Shown piece by piece: positions 50,601 to 64,000 of a DNA stretch of 64,000 nt. The notes beneath the pieces were generated by a model, which was not told where the DNA came from, ran no database searches, and worked only from the letters and a program-made list of their open reading frames with translations. Made by a program: the position numbers and the translations under genes. The stretch is taken from positions 212,501 through 276,500 of the forward strand of contig JAODUO010000432.1 in NCBI GenBank assembly GCA_025642075.2, given 5' to 3'. The stretch's first letter is position 1, and every line of letters starts with the position of its first letter. Source of the DNA: Ridgeia piscesae (lineage: Eukaryota > Annelida > Polychaeta > Sabellida > Siboglinidae).

Positions 50601-53600
50601 ACAAAACCTTCCTTGATTACTATCAGTAGATTCATACACAAATCTCTGATCACAACATTCTACTGACATTTTGAAGAGGAATAGCAAGATTTTGAAATAA
50701 AATTATGTTTGACACGTTTGAAACAGTTGAGTGTAAACAGCAACAAAGTGTTAATATTAAGATCATTAAATCATCCGTGTAGGTTAAATCAAATCTACAA
50801 TTTAATTCAACTACTGGTAACTAACATTTAGTTAATGTTGCCACTTTCTTGGACACATACGTCACTTTTAATGCAAAATGCAAACTAAAAGCAGGAAACA
50901 TTAGTAAACAGCCATGTGTCGTTTTTAGTCAATCACATTTTCCATTGGATACCCATTTTCCATAGCCACTTATATTTTTCTCGAACCCTGCATCTTATGT
51001 AATACAACTAATTATACAATGTTCATTACATATCTGTCTGGCGAGACAGTTTATTCTGGATGTCTTAAACCAACTACACTCTACCTACGGTACCGCATGT
51101 ACCGTGATAACTCTCACCCCGCTTCTGATTATTTATTTATAAATATCGACTCTCCCGTGTGTGCAAATGCAATTCCGACCAGTGTTTGCAAATGGTATTA
51201 CTAAAGCAATACGACCTGATTAGCACAAACTGAGACGTCGCAGCGGCTGTGGTGACCGAGGAAGCAATAAACGTCACTCATCAGTAAGCACGACATCATC
51301 CAGGAAATGGGTGGCCCCTGTTTTAGGAAGCTGCTTGAGCTAAATCACCAGTTAACAAACCTTGCATGTCGCATGGATGTAACTGTACCAAATGGCCTAT
51401 TGTTTTTGCTGTGTGACCTTTTAGGGGGAGATTAGTTCAGTTTGGATCCAGAGTTGTCTTGTAACTGGAGCGCCAGAAGCTAGCGCTGCTGGACAGGCAG
51501 CAGTGAAATGAGCAGTTTCTTATGAGGACGACTCAAATATCTCGGTCAATTGATGTACAAAAACAAAACAAAACAAAACGGGACCAAAATACAAGCTGCA
51601 ACCGAGTATGATGTAGGTCCATAAACATGTCTGTTTCATTTCCGTTCAGGAGCATTCATGTCAGACGAAAATGTTAACTGGGAAATAAATGAAAAGGGAC
51701 AATATTACCTTAATTGTATGTACAATGAATTTGTTTCAAATATGGCAGTAAATAACAACAAAGATGATAAACGAGCACACATTTCACACAAATGGGACGG
51801 ACACTATGTAGTATTAAACACAAAGAAGTCAAATCACTGAGTCAAATGCATCGGTATACAGCATGGATACACATTTACCAATATATCCTTGCATGGAAAG
51901 GCATTACTGGCCGTAACAGTCTAAGAGGCAAAATAATATCGATATTGGAAAAAATTGCAGTGTGATACATAAAATGGGCATAACTAACCTGCGAGACTCC
52001 GTATGTAAAACATATCACATATTGGCAGACGCAGGCACAGATATCGCTCCAACAGATAGCTCGCAGGATCAATAGCAATCAGTGTTACTCGCTGCCTCGC
52101 ATCCTCCCTGACTCGAGAACCAGGCGGCGATAACAATGAGGAATATTGACACGGTTACGTCACAACGCAGCAGTGACGCGTCAATCTGTGATCACCATGG
52201 GCACTTGACGTGAAGTGCGAGATATTACATATCGTTGATAAACACATCCAGGACGTGAACACGCTCCAGCGCACAAACTGTGTCTGGCCATCCAGTGGTA
52301 TCCGACCGGTCAATACACTCGCGCCAACAGATTAATTAAGTCACATGGCCGCATGCACACAGACGAGATGAGGTCAATACTGACTACAACTGTTGGCGAA
52401 TGTGATCGCATCATTAGTACTGTTATTTCCACCGAGTCGTTAGGTGCAGTGACAGTTTGCATACACCGACACACACGCACGCACACATGCACGCATGTCG
52501 ACAGTGACAGCTGGAATGAATGACCACCTACAACTACATGAAGACAGCAATCAATGAGACACTAATCATTGGGCTCCATCGTATAAATCATTCCAAATTA
52601 AAATCAGTGGTCGTCACCGAATGACAACGCAGAAAGCTCCATCATCAGATTGCATTGATATAAAGAAAAATGATCTGCTTTCCCAAGACACCTAATCTGA
52701 GAAATCTCGCATCACTTGAAATACGAGTGCTAATCCTTTCGAAGCAATGCATGATGGGAAAGATCGCCTGGGCTGTGTGAATTGTACGTCTCAAGGGATT
52801 CACAAATCACTGACAGCGCGACCATTACTCTGCCAAAAACTAATGCTGCATTCACGGTGCATTAGTGCCGACAAATTAGTGCGCCCCATCCTGATGAGTA
52901 AACTGAGCAATTGGCCATTTGAGGCAGAGACTCATTACAAGAGATTGACAGGACGACTGGGAATGATTTCACTCTCACCGTACGACTACACAGGGAGCAT
53001 GACTAAATATCAGCGCCATTTCTTTGTGTTACATTTGGTAACAATGGCAGCCCTGTTTAATAAACTACCATCTCAATGTCTCTGGGAAACATTCAGCCAC
53101 ACAGCAGGTACTGCATGAAAACTTACATGTACACAACTATCCACCACTGTCTATAGCCAGGTACTCACAGCTTGTGTGTTGGAACAATGTAGAGTGAATT
53201 AACTTACCAAACGTTCAAAACGATGGCAAGTGGATTCAAACAGTCTCTCTATATTGCAAACCCATTATTTGAACCACAACGCCACCACAATACCGAAAAT
53301 ACGAAGAACTAGTCAGAGCAGCACGACACAGTGACGTAAAATGACACCACACCGAGTGAAGTGACAATCCAAAGCAGCTAGGCTTCACCGAGAAGATGAC
53401 ACCATACAATGACGACACCTACCTGACAGCAGAAGTTAATTAAACGTTTCAGATGTGCTTATTTTGTTAGACTATTACAACATTGCACCATCTTCTGTGT
53501 TGGCACCAAGTACATGAATGAGTTTCCGGTTGCACTCATGCCATCTGCTGACAGTTGTACTGAGAGGTCAAGATTGCTACAATTATTGCACTTGATGCCT

Positions 53601-53794
53601 TCCATTATGCGGATGGGTTATGACATAACCAGTGGGATTAACTCACCCAGCGGGAATCATCAAATATGCCATTTCACAACAGCACTGGCGGGTGCCGACT
53701 TCGTGTTTTATTGATTCTCATGACAAAACACACAAGACATGCCAGGGACAGAATTCACACGATGTCTATGTTCTCAGCCCTATCAAATACCCAG
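44651..53794 (-). other. Region upstream of the last recognised APC exon
   Basis: Presumed intron. A SINE-like element lies at about 46.86 kb. A CpG-richer patch with CRE-like palindromes lies at 52.05-52.30 kb. Open frames at 47065-47391, 47534-47797 and 52747-53118 have no motif or similarity I recognise and look like chance. I find no confident exon. Confidence 0.55.
46860..46945 (+). mobile_element. tRNA-like SINE head
   Basis: An A-box-like tggcacagtggttagaataa and a B-box-like ggttttaattcgg have tRNA-like spacing and are followed by a non-tRNA tail (gtcgccattttgaag). Probably a degraded tRNA-derived SINE; no complete tRNA fold is evident. Confidence 0.4.
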
Positions 53795-53799
53795 GTAGT

Positions 53800-55122
53800 T
53801 GTCAAGTTGGAAGGCAATGCCAGCAGTCGTCAAGTTGGAAGGCTGTGCCAATATTGGTCAAGTTGGAAGGCTATGCCAGTATATGTACTGGTCAAGTTGG
53901 AAAACTATGGCAGCACTGGTCAAGTTGGAAGGCTATGCCAGAACTGGTCAAGTTGGAAGACTATGCCAGCACTGGTCAAGTTGGAAGACTATGCCAATAC
54001 TGGTCAAGTTGGAAGGCTATGCCAGCACTGGTCAAGGTGGAAGGCTATGCCAGTACCTGTCAAGTAGAAGACTATGCCAGTACTGGTCAAGTTGGGAGGC
54101 TATGCCAGCACTGGTCAAGTTGGAAGGCTATGCCAGTACCTGTCAAGTTGGAAGACTATGCCAGTACTGGTCAAGTTGGAAAGCTATGCCAGCACTGGTC
54201 AAGTTGGAAGGCTATACCAGTACCTGTCAAGTTGGAAGACTATGCCAGTACTGGTCAAGTTGGAAGGCTATACCAGTACCTGTCAAGTTGGAAGGCTATG
54301 CCAGTACTGGTCAAGTTGGAAGGCTATACCAGTACCTGTCAAGTTGGAAGACTATGCCAGTACTGGTCAAGTTGGAAGGCTATGCCAGTACATGTCAAGT
54401 TGGAAGACTATGCCAAGTACTGGTCAAGTTGGAAGACTATGCCAGTGCTGGTCAAGTTGGAAGGCTATGCCAGCACTGGTCAAGTTGGAAGGCTATGCCA
54501 GCACTGGTCAAGTTGGAAGGATATGCCAGTACATGACAAGTTGGAAGACTATGCCAGTGCTGGTCAAGTTGGAAGACTATGCCAGTGCTGGTCAAGTTGG
54601 AAGACTATGCCAGCACTGGTCAAGTTGGAAGGCTATGCCAGCACTGGCCAAGTTGTAAGGCTATGCCAGCACTGGTCAAGTTGTAAGGCTATGCCAGCAC
54701 TAGTCAAGTTGGAAGACTATGCCAATGCTGGTCAAGTTGGAAGACTATGCCAGTGCTGGTCAAGTTGGAAGACTATGCCAATGCTGGTCAAGTTGGAAGA
54801 CTATGCCAGCACTGGTCAAGTTGGAAGGCTATGCCAGTACATGTCAAGTTGGAAGACTATGCCAGTGCTGGTCAAGTTGGAAGGCTATGCCAGCACTGGT
54901 CAAGTTGGAAGGCTATGCCAGCACTGGTCAAGTTGGAAGACTATGCCAATGCTGGTCAAGTTGGAAGACTATGCCAGCACTGGTCAAGTTGGAAGGCTAT
55001 GCCAGTACATGTCAAGTTGGAAGACTATGCCAGTGCTGGTCAAGTTGGAAGGCTATGCCAGCAATGGTCAAGTTGGAAGGCTATGCCAGCACTGGTCAAG
55101 TTGGAAGACTATGCCAGTAATC
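53800..55122. repeat. 28-bp minisatellite, about 47 copies
   Basis: Tandem unit ggtcaagttggaaggctatg plus ccagcact. Variants are ggaag/gaaga, gcact/tact/tgct/tacat. The unit length leaves remainder one when divided by three, so a 504-codon plus-strand frame runs through it as a 28-residue period covering all three frames. Six-unit (168-bp) blocks recur, for example near 54780 and 54948. Confidence 0.98.
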
Positions 55123-58100
55123 AGTATCCCAGATAGATGGACCTAGTTGATATACATCCCCGAGTGAAGACCATACACAGGTGCTAGGCTGAGTGTGTCT
55201 GGAGTTATCTGGCATCAAACACCAGCGGGCAACTACTGCAGTCAACCTCATAGACAGTTGTCTCAACATCTCGGGAAACGGTCAGAATAGAGCAACTGTG
55301 GTTGTAATAACCCTCTCACACCTTCAAGTGCTCCTCCTTGTGCTTGTGTCAGAGGTGATAGTACCAGGTACACTGTAGGCCTACATGTAGATCCCTTTAT
55401 CTACCAATACAGTCTGAGCTAGCTGTAGTCACAACCTGTCATTCTATGGGTGACCTAAACCAACCACACGGCCATTCCAGATCAATGACATATACAAATA
55501 ATATATATTCTTAGGTTTATGCATATACTGCCACATACAGAAGCTCACTCCTTTACATATGATACAATACGTAAATGCTGAAAACAATACGCACTCGACT
55601 TAAAATCAGCAAAATATTTTACATAATATTGTCATATTTCTGGATACACTAAAACACATTTATCCAACTGACATAATTTGGATATATGGACTGTGTAAGC
55701 AGCATTTCGAAATATTTATATACCTGGTATGCATACACACAAAAACGTAAGATACAGACCCAAAATACTAATGCAAATAGCTCAGTATCAGCTACCATGG
55801 GCTCAGGAATTACCTGCCAACAATGCCAGCACAGTTCTTGAATGCAGGGATGGAGAGACAGAGAGACAACCATTGGGAGTGCAGTGCCACTGCCCTAAGC
55901 CCTCTCAGTTAAGGACCTCTGTGGCTCTGGCGCCAAGAGATAACCAACTCATAAACTGTCCTCTATCAGGACGCCAGCACACAATCTTCACACTCATCTG
56001 CATCCATTCAGTGCCCTGGCAGTCTTTGTTGCTAGGGCTGTAATGTTAGTCATAACTGGTTAATCACTGGTGATACTGGCTCAGTCAGACAAGTGCAATG
56101 TTATTTTAGACTAAATTAAAAAGCAAGAATTATTTTTATGTGGTTAAACTTAATCCGACCACTTATAATGGAAACTTTGGCAAAGAAATCTATTTTTAAA
56201 TGTTTCTTAAACAATATTTGGTTAGTAATGTCTCTCATTGAAAGGCATTGTCGTTGAATCAGTATAATAGACATTAGATTAAATATCCAGAAATGAATAC
56301 TAAAAACAAGTATTGTCCAGAAGCGTACGAGATCACGTCCCTATTAGTACACATTTCATAATTAAATCTCTCCACAATAGTATGTTTGATACTGATAGCA
56401 GCTGCACAGTTTATCACTCCCAGATAAAATGCCTCACATTTACCAAATACTCTGTATTTAACATTACACTGATTCAAAAGAATGTGTTTTCACTGCAAAC
56501 AGCATTTACCATTGACCAGTATTTTAAACACACACACCACTGCTGACAATGCACCTCTCTAGGGTGCTGCATTATTTTAGTTTAAACCCCCAGAAGGCCT
56601 CCCAGAAATGCTTTGTCCCATGATAATAATTCCCATGCCTAATGACCTGCGGTTGTAACTCACCCAGACAGACAGACATGACAAAGGTGACAAGACTTCA
56701 TTGACACACACAGATATTACTGTGCCAGTAATTCATTAGCCGTATTGATAATCCGAGCAAGAGCGGAGAGTATCATCATGTAAATATTTGACCCCAGGGA
56801 GGGACTGTCTCCGCCTCTCATGTCCCGTTCCTTTGTTCTCCCTGTCTTCAGAGACCTGCCATCTATAACCACTGTCATTTCCCTCCTCTTCCCAGTGCTA
56901 ACCATGGGAAGAATTCACCATCCCAACAATAGGATCTCTAACTTTCTGGTTGGACCTAAATGCTTTATATCACGTCATTTTGGACAGTTAGAAATTACGA
57001 GCAAAACACCATACGTTGTTGACTCTCACAGTCCACCCAAGTATTACGCTTTAAAACACGTCACGTTTGACGAAAAGATTTCAGATTTTTGGAGCAATTT
57101 TATGCAAGCACATGGATCTGATGATGACTGGATATGCAATAAAGCAATAATTTTAACATGGTTTATGCAAACAGGGTTTGGTTTTTAGAAACTGTATGCA
57201 TACTACCAACATATGCAATTATGTGATATGCAATTATATGATACATATGCGCATTTAGACTGGATTGCATGCCTACATTTGCAGACACGTGTATCTACCT
57301 GGATATTTTTGGACGGGTACAAATTTGAATCCTACATAAAGTCCCAATATAAGACCAAACAGATGTACTATGGGAGTAACTATTCACGACACCAAGTAGA
57401 TATTGGCTACTAGTAGTAGTACTGCACCAAGCCTACTGCAGTGAGAACTGAACCTGACATACCAACATGGTGAGTAAGACAGGAAAGGCTCCATCACAAT
57501 AAGGAGGAACCCCTTCAGTAAGGAGGAATTCCCTTCATCTTGCAGCTGATTGTGGATACTCTGTATTACATACACTCACGAGCTAGTATGGCATCGCTCA
57601 TGTTGATCTTTGCAAGGAGAAAACAATTGTAGCACTTGATGAAATCACTACAGAATGGTGGTGAAATGATATGAAATAACTTGCATACTGAGACAAAGTC
57701 TTAGTGCTGATAATTATTTGATAACTGCACTTTTAATGAAAAATTACTGACCTCTCCACAGAACCTACATTATACATATAAAAATTGAATGAAAATAAGA
57801 CCAGGATGGCCTGTTAGCAAACGGTGTCCGTATGGGATGGCAGTCATAATAGTTATTTGCGTGACAAGGACACGATGTGTAGCATCTTAACAACTTATTG
57901 ATCTCGTGTTGAGATTTCAGCTCACACAAGTAAAATAAAAAAAGCTTCCAGGAAGGCGTGTTGTCTGGCATTAATAAGACATTACACCGGTGTGCCCAGA
58001 GCCCACCCACTCCCACAGCCGTCAGCCAGCAGCACTAAGTGGCAGTACTGGTGGTCACAAGCACATGTAATTGTCAGAGTAATAACATCCACGTCTATTT

Positions 58101-58230
58101 CTAATTATGCCTATTATTTTCTACATGCAAGGAATCTCACACAACCACTAACTTACTAACTCACTCACATGTATATTCACTCACATATTCACTCACTCAT
58201 TCACACTCACTCATTCACCCACTGATTAGC

Positions 58231-58307
58231 TGACTGACTGACTGACTGACTGACTGACTGACTGACTGACTGACTGACTGACTGACTGACTGACTGACTG
58301 ACTGACT
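58231..58307. repeat. ACTG microsatellite
   Basis: Uninterrupted (ACTG)n run of about 19 copies. Confidence 0.97.
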
Positions 58308-58486
58308 CATTCATTCCTTTCCTCCGTCTGTCCCTCCCTTATACATACAAACCGAAAACTGACATTATAAACTGTATAAAAAAGTATGTACATATATAAT
58401 ATATTATACATATACACATACAGTTAGGCACGAAAGCTCGCTCAATCACTCGCTTACTCATCACATTCATTCACTCATCCCCCATC

Positions 58487-58582
58487 TCTCACTCACTCAC
58501 TCACTCACTCACTCACTCACTCACTCACTCACTCACCCTCACTCACTCACTCACTCACTCACTCACACACACACACACACTC
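58487..58582. repeat. CACT and CA microsatellite
   Basis: A (CACT)n run with one interruption (caccctcact), passing into a short (AC)n run. Confidence 0.97.
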
Positions 58583-61500
58583 ACATACACGCAAGCACGT
58601 ATGCACGCACGCACACTCACGCACGCATACAGACCCACACATTTTTTTATATATCAGAGCATGCACATATACATTCATATGAGGAAGCATACATATAAAC
58701 ACATACGTATAATCATATATTGTATGTATTACAGCTGTCTGCAAGAGTGAAATGCCTGTGTCTGTGACTGGCCACCATGTCTCTGTCTGAGCCTCTGCTG
58801 CTGGCTGATCTCACAGATCCATATTAACTTCTGTCAAAGTCACTCAGAGAGTTCTGCTGCTACACACTATATCATGTTAAGCATCCACCATGAATTCAGC
58901 GTTTCGACAGAACAAAGACAAAGGCCAGTGAGAATGTTGCGCTGTGTACCGTGCGCCGATCACATTTCAGTAGATTTATTGTCAATTAGGGTCTTAGGAA
59001 ACTGAATAATTCAAGCGGCTAAATGTGTCTGTGGAAAATAATGACAATAAACTAGCTGTTTCACGGCCGAATGTAACTGTGGATGTATTTGTTTCAGTCT
59101 CACACAGTGTCACACTGTCTCACACAGTGTCACAATGTCTCACACAGTGTCACAATGTCTCAGTCTCTCACAATTTCACAATGTCTCAGTCTCACCCAGT
59201 TTCACAATGTCCCTGGGCATGCCATTATCACTCAAGGATAAAGACAAAAATGGTTTTCACGTTTCAGTTTCAAAGATGGTTTCACTGACCTTCTGTGCTC
59301 AGGGACCTTAATACTGTACATATCCTTCGTGTGGGGTCCTCTAACTTTAGGGACCTCCCATACACAAGGACCTCCAACATGAATGACCTCGTACACTTTG
59401 GGACTACGTACACTTCATGATCTCATACATTCACAGAACTCTTGCACTTGGGATTTCCTACACTTGGAGGGAGCTCTTACACTTAGAGGGAGCTCCTACA
59501 CTGTGGGATCTGCTATATTCAGTCACTTCAGTGCCCTACAATCAGGGACTTCCTAGTTCCTACTTTTGGCAACCTACAATCAGTGAACTCCTACACTCTG
59601 GTCCCTTGATCCTGCTGGCTGCGAGTTATCAGTTGATTACATCTCTACTTACAAATTAAAAACACCTCCCTCAAGATTCGCTCTATTTTCGAGAGACAAT
59701 TTATTTAAAACTGTGCTCCATGGCGGGTTAATTTTTTTTAAACAAAATTGTCCTTAAATGTAATGCCTATGGCCTGGCTGTTTCATATGTGCATAATCCA
59801 AAATTAAAATAGAATATTTTTCCTCCTAAGTTATGAGAAATTATAACATCATCAGCAAATTGGTTTCCAGTGAAATTTTTTAATATAACATCACGACCTT
59901 TCAGAAATGTTGTCAATGGCACTAAGACCACTTTGCCAATTGCCTAGAAATTGTGTCACTATAACATTAAATATGTGGCTATTATTGGACACACAGAGGC
60001 AATGAGCCTGTGACAAACACATCTGGGACAAGCCTGTGTGTCTCTCAACATTCCTGCGCCAGATTCCAGCCAGATGCAATTGTAGGTTAATACGACTCGA
60101 CTCAACGTAACAAACTTCATAACCGCACCAGCGTGGTCATAATGACTCAACGTCATTGACAGACAGTGAGTGGCATGGATGCCAGTATCTGTTTCACGCC
60201 TTAAATGATTACCCCTGAAATAGTTCTCACACTTGCATTTCTATGAAAACTGCTGCAGTAGTTTCACAGACACAGGAGAAACACTCGGTGTGTAATTTCG
60301 GGTTCTGGTAAATTGATGCAATTTCATTAGTGTAATACCGTCACTGAGAACAGATGAAAGAACAGTGCTGTTAGACTAAACAAACATGAGAGATGATTTA
60401 ATGCTTGCGGGAATTGTTTATGTTGTAATTATTTTCCATGTGTTGTGTACTAAATCAGTATACTATGGCTCACACGATGTGGTGGTGTACGGATTGGGCA
60501 GAGTTACTCTGTGACTGATAATAATTGTGCAACTTTCCCTCAAAAGAAACTTGTTATTATCCTAGGATGTTTCAGCTGAATCTCTTCACAGATTTTTTCC
60601 CGGTCTACAAAAGGTGTCACATGGCCAAGTAAAACAATCTGTTGTAAATAATTACAATACTATAACACTAATCAAAAATATGGATTTCTTAAGATGTCAT
60701 AATTAAATTCTTTAGTCATAACATATAATGATATATATCAAAGGATGTTTTACAGTTACCCAGTAAATAGACAATAGCAATTTATGATTATAGGGTATGT
60801 TTTATAAATATAATATTTCCCTTCAACCAGTCAGTATAATGTGCATCACACCAGACTTCTAACTGGGGAAACCAACCGTACATCAACCAATCAAACACTG
60901 GGGGCTAGAAGGGGTGGAGGATTAAAAGGACGAGAACGAAAGAAAGAGGGTGAATGAAGAAGAAGTTGCCTCACCGTCGCTGTCTAGTAGCAACATCAGC
61001 TCGACGACAGTTGACGATGTCGACATTCGACGCAGCATTGTCAAGCTTTCTAATCGACACGTCACCAAACACCAGCAGCAGAGCAGGTCCAGACACAGTG
61101 GCTGTGTGTACATTCACCGGATCAGTGGCTCAGATCCTCCTCTGACTCACCCCACCATTATACCACGCAGCCTCTGTCAATATGCGTTTTCCCACAAACC
61201 GAGCCTCGCCAGTCGGTGTTTCCGTTATTACTCCACGAATCAGAGACACAGAATCGAAACAACAGCCCACGTATTCCTACACACACTGTGAGAATTTTCC
61301 AACCAACACCGTCGTTCACGCAACTCGTTGACACATTCGTAATCCACGTGTGAATCCCGGATCACCACCAACGATTATATCCGGTGTACGACCCTTCTGT
61401 ATGGGTTGTTATGTATCCACACCCGAGCTCTGGAATAACGCTCACTTCCCAGCATGCACTGCTTCTCGAAATACACATGTCTTCTCCTAAGGAGCTATCC

Positions 61501-64000
61501 AGTGGTTTCCAACAGAAATCACAAGTCATACCAGCACCACGCCTGACAGCATGCTACCAGCGCCAGTACTGACATCCTCTGTACACCTGCCAAGTGCACT
61601 ATCTATTCCAGACGTCCTGAACAGTCACTTCCAGTGGGTGAACACATCACCCAGGCGACTCATACCCAGGGATTCTATGACATTTACACACACATCACCA
61701 GGGATGTGCTCGTTCCACTGAAAGCCGTCTGTCTGTGTGCAGACCGACAATATTCATCACCACTGCGAAAATGTCATCAGACAGCTTCAATCACCTTCAA
61801 GTTCTCCACCTCCTGTGCTGTGGAGTGGCCCAGCTCCTGCGTGAGTCTCCGTCAATACAGAAGAGGCAGAACACGAGATCTCACCCCGGACGTGAGGTGA
61901 GTGCACTCCAGCGATACCGCCTGTAGAACTAGAACCAACAGACAGCAATACAGCCTGACCAACCGGGGAGCGTGCGTTCACTTGTCATCCAACTGTTAAA
62001 TCCATCACAAGTCTGCATCGCCACTGGCAGCCAAACAGCAGCACTAGCAGCAGCAGCAGCAGCAGCGGAGGCCGTGGCTGTCAGATCAATATTTCATTGC
62101 ATAACAGACGGACCATTAAACAGCGCCGCCAAAACACATACCACTGACGTCAGTTGTAATGACTCCCTTACTCTCTCTCTCTCTCTCCATCCACATACAG
62201 CGTTTTTCCATATCCCAACCGCTATGCGATTCGTCCACGGATCATCATTATACGGCTTGACAAAACTCCGACTGTTGTCAACCGTCCCGTGTTTTCTCAG
62301 TGCGTGAATATATGATCAATAAAACTCATTAACTCGGAAAAAGGGAATAGTAAATGAGGACTATACCCCGACCATGAAATTGTGTTTTGTGGCAGTCTGA
62401 ATGGTATGTGATCACGTGCCACTGTAATGAGTAGATGCTGTTTTAATAGTTTAATAGTCATAAGTACTACAAACTGCACACATCTGTCACTGTTAGTACA
62501 GGAGTGCAATTCAGTGTATCTATGTATAATTCATGCCAGCTTACACCCTGCCAGGGACCAACAAAGAGCAACAACAATTTCTTTTGATCTTACATTCCAG
62601 TCAAAGTTTTTTATTTATTAATAATATTGCCATGTTTTAAGAATATAATAAATAATAAATACATTGAAGGCATGTTGCCCACTTAATTGTAGTCAGTAGA
62701 TACATAACAACATTCACAATTTGGAAGATATGACCTCACACCATGTAAACAAAACACTCAGTTTTAAAACAAACTTTAGTCGCAATGTTACGAGGTGGGC
62801 CGAGTGAAACGCAATAACATTTGAGGCTGATAGTTCACTGTACAACAGTCCATGCGGCTGTCAAATTTTTACAAAAACACTAGCTCATACATAAATAAAT
62901 CAGCTTCTACGTGAATCAATTTTACAGAGCTTTCAGAACGTAACAATAATTTTTGTTTTTATTTATTGCCAACAGGTGCTGCCATTCCATCTATTTTCAG
63001 AATATGAAGTCTCGTAATTGCAAACCCTTGCCAAGTATTCTGCACTGTGGGATACAGACAGACACACATGCAAGTCTGTCTCGGTTATTTCTATCACCAA
63101 GACTTTTGTAACTAATAACTCCCAAAATAAAAGGTTCCACCAAACTAATGCGATATCTCTGCCCAGTGTACTGGTTAAATGGTTCACAGGATAAATAACC
63201 AACTACACATGTAGCCAGTACTACTGCGATAACAGCAAACTACTCGAGTAAATAGCTGCTGTCATCACCTCCTATTGCATGCTAATATAGCCAGTCAAGC
63301 AATGTGTGCCGCCACCTGGTGAATATAGTATGTAACAAGATGTTAGGACAGTAGTGTCACCTAGTGTGTTGTGTGGTACTACATGTCACTGTGGGATAAG
63401 ATAGCTGAATTATCAGAATGCCTTTGTTGATTAGCAGCATTGCAAAGAAGCAATAATACATGTGACTGCACCACACTGATTACATGATACACTGTTATAG
63501 AATGACTAATCTAGTTGAGTGTCAAAGCAGCAAGATTTATTAAGCTATTCAACTTATTGCATTATGTACATGTCTAAAAGAAATTGATACCATGTCAATG
63601 CAAACACATTAACAACATGTTTCCATCTCTAAAAGGTACCCAAATTAAGTGTTCAGGAAAATCTACCATTAGGGAATCAGAACTTGCAATCTATATCATG
63701 TTACCATCTACAATTCAATTTTGTTTTATCACCTGATACAAGGTTGACAGTCAGTTTTGTCACATTTGTACCAAAACCTCCTATGACTATAACTAGTGAC
63801 AAACTATAGCAACTATATAGCCTGGGTGACCAAGGCTGAAGGTGAGGCACGATCCACCACATTTTGGTCAGATGAACAAAGACTGCATGGAACCAGTGAG
63901 TTATATTTTTATACCTCTCATTCCTTCCACTAATGCCAAAAAATCGCTGTGCAAAAAGGATTTATCACTCACGCTAAGTGCCATAAATGCTCACTTCCGT

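Larger units (their letters stand above)
55123..64000. other. Distal region, intron or 5' flank of APC
   Basis: Mostly AT-rich. It holds ACTG and CACT microsatellites at 58.2-58.6 kb and a moderately CpG-richer stretch at 60.9-62.3 kb. The latter has open frames on both strands (plus 60950-61291, minus 61113-60922) but no recognisable domain. The start exon of APC may lie here or beyond the window; I could not identify it. Confidence 0.5.

Noticed and set aside
52747..53118. 123-codon plus-strand open frame
   Set aside because: No recognisable similarity or codon bias; consistent with chance.
53632..55146. 504-codon plus-strand open frame
   Set aside because: A 28-residue period generated by the 28-bp minisatellite; no start context, domain or splice structure.
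61795..61836. Minus-strand 42-nt candidate exon (QELGHSTAQEVENLK-like) resembling the end of the APC N-terminal helix
   Set aside because: The acceptor lacks a pyrimidine tract, the upstream frame has a stop and no ATG, and the similarity is too short to trust.

Overview
This is eukaryotic (metazoan) DNA. Essentially one gene is recognisable: an intron-rich, minus-strand orthologue of the tumour suppressor and Wnt scaffold APC (adenomatous polyposis coli). Its stop codon is at 765-767. Coding exons can be followed to 44650 and the gene probably continues beyond. The exon-intron structure, an APC of invertebrate type (about 3,430 codons already visible), GT/AG-bounded introns filled with minisatellites, and short tRNA-derived SINE-like repeats suggest a lophotrochozoan, probably a marine mollusc. 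That species guess is inference only.

Layout, in transcript order (right to left). 44651-64000: intron or 5' flank with no confident exon; the exon(s) with the start codon and N-terminal coiled coil were not found. 44452-44650: 199-nt exon. 28700-28825: a TATA-associated candidate alternative first exon whose donor phase fits the next exon. 26166-26274 (109 nt) and 25201-25383 (183 nt): coiled-coil exons. 15933-16113: a polyglutamine exon with a frame problem. 14201-14417, 13768-13907, 12259-12376, 10665-10937 and 10030-10125: linker and first armadillo exons. 765-9548: a giant 8.8-kb terminal exon with the remaining armadillo repeats, three 15-residue and eight 20-residue beta-catenin repeats, three SAMP (axin-binding) motifs, a basic microtubule-binding region, two SxIP EB1 motifs and a C-terminal PDZ ligand ending TTV. 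All junctions between 44650 and 765 agree in phase except at two places, each behaving as if one extra base were present (in 15933-16113 and in 5782-5872).

The introns are dominated by tandem repeats: a 23-bp array (12.4-12.75 kb), a 56-bp array of about 53 copies with an 18-unit (1008-bp) higher-order duplication (20.29-23.26 kb), a 29-bp array (26.28-26.84 kb), ACGG/CCGT tetranucleotide tracts (37.2, 37.8 and 40.15 kb), a 32-bp array (41.5-42.9 kb), a 26-bp array (43.75-44.45 kb) and a 28-bp array (53.8-55.1 kb). Three of these arrays lie directly against APC splice sites. One CCGT tract is the core of a foldback element with long inverted arms (37701-37949). Long open frames inside the arrays are by-products of unit length, not genes. 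No convincing second protein gene, rRNA, tRNA gene or CRISPR array is present.
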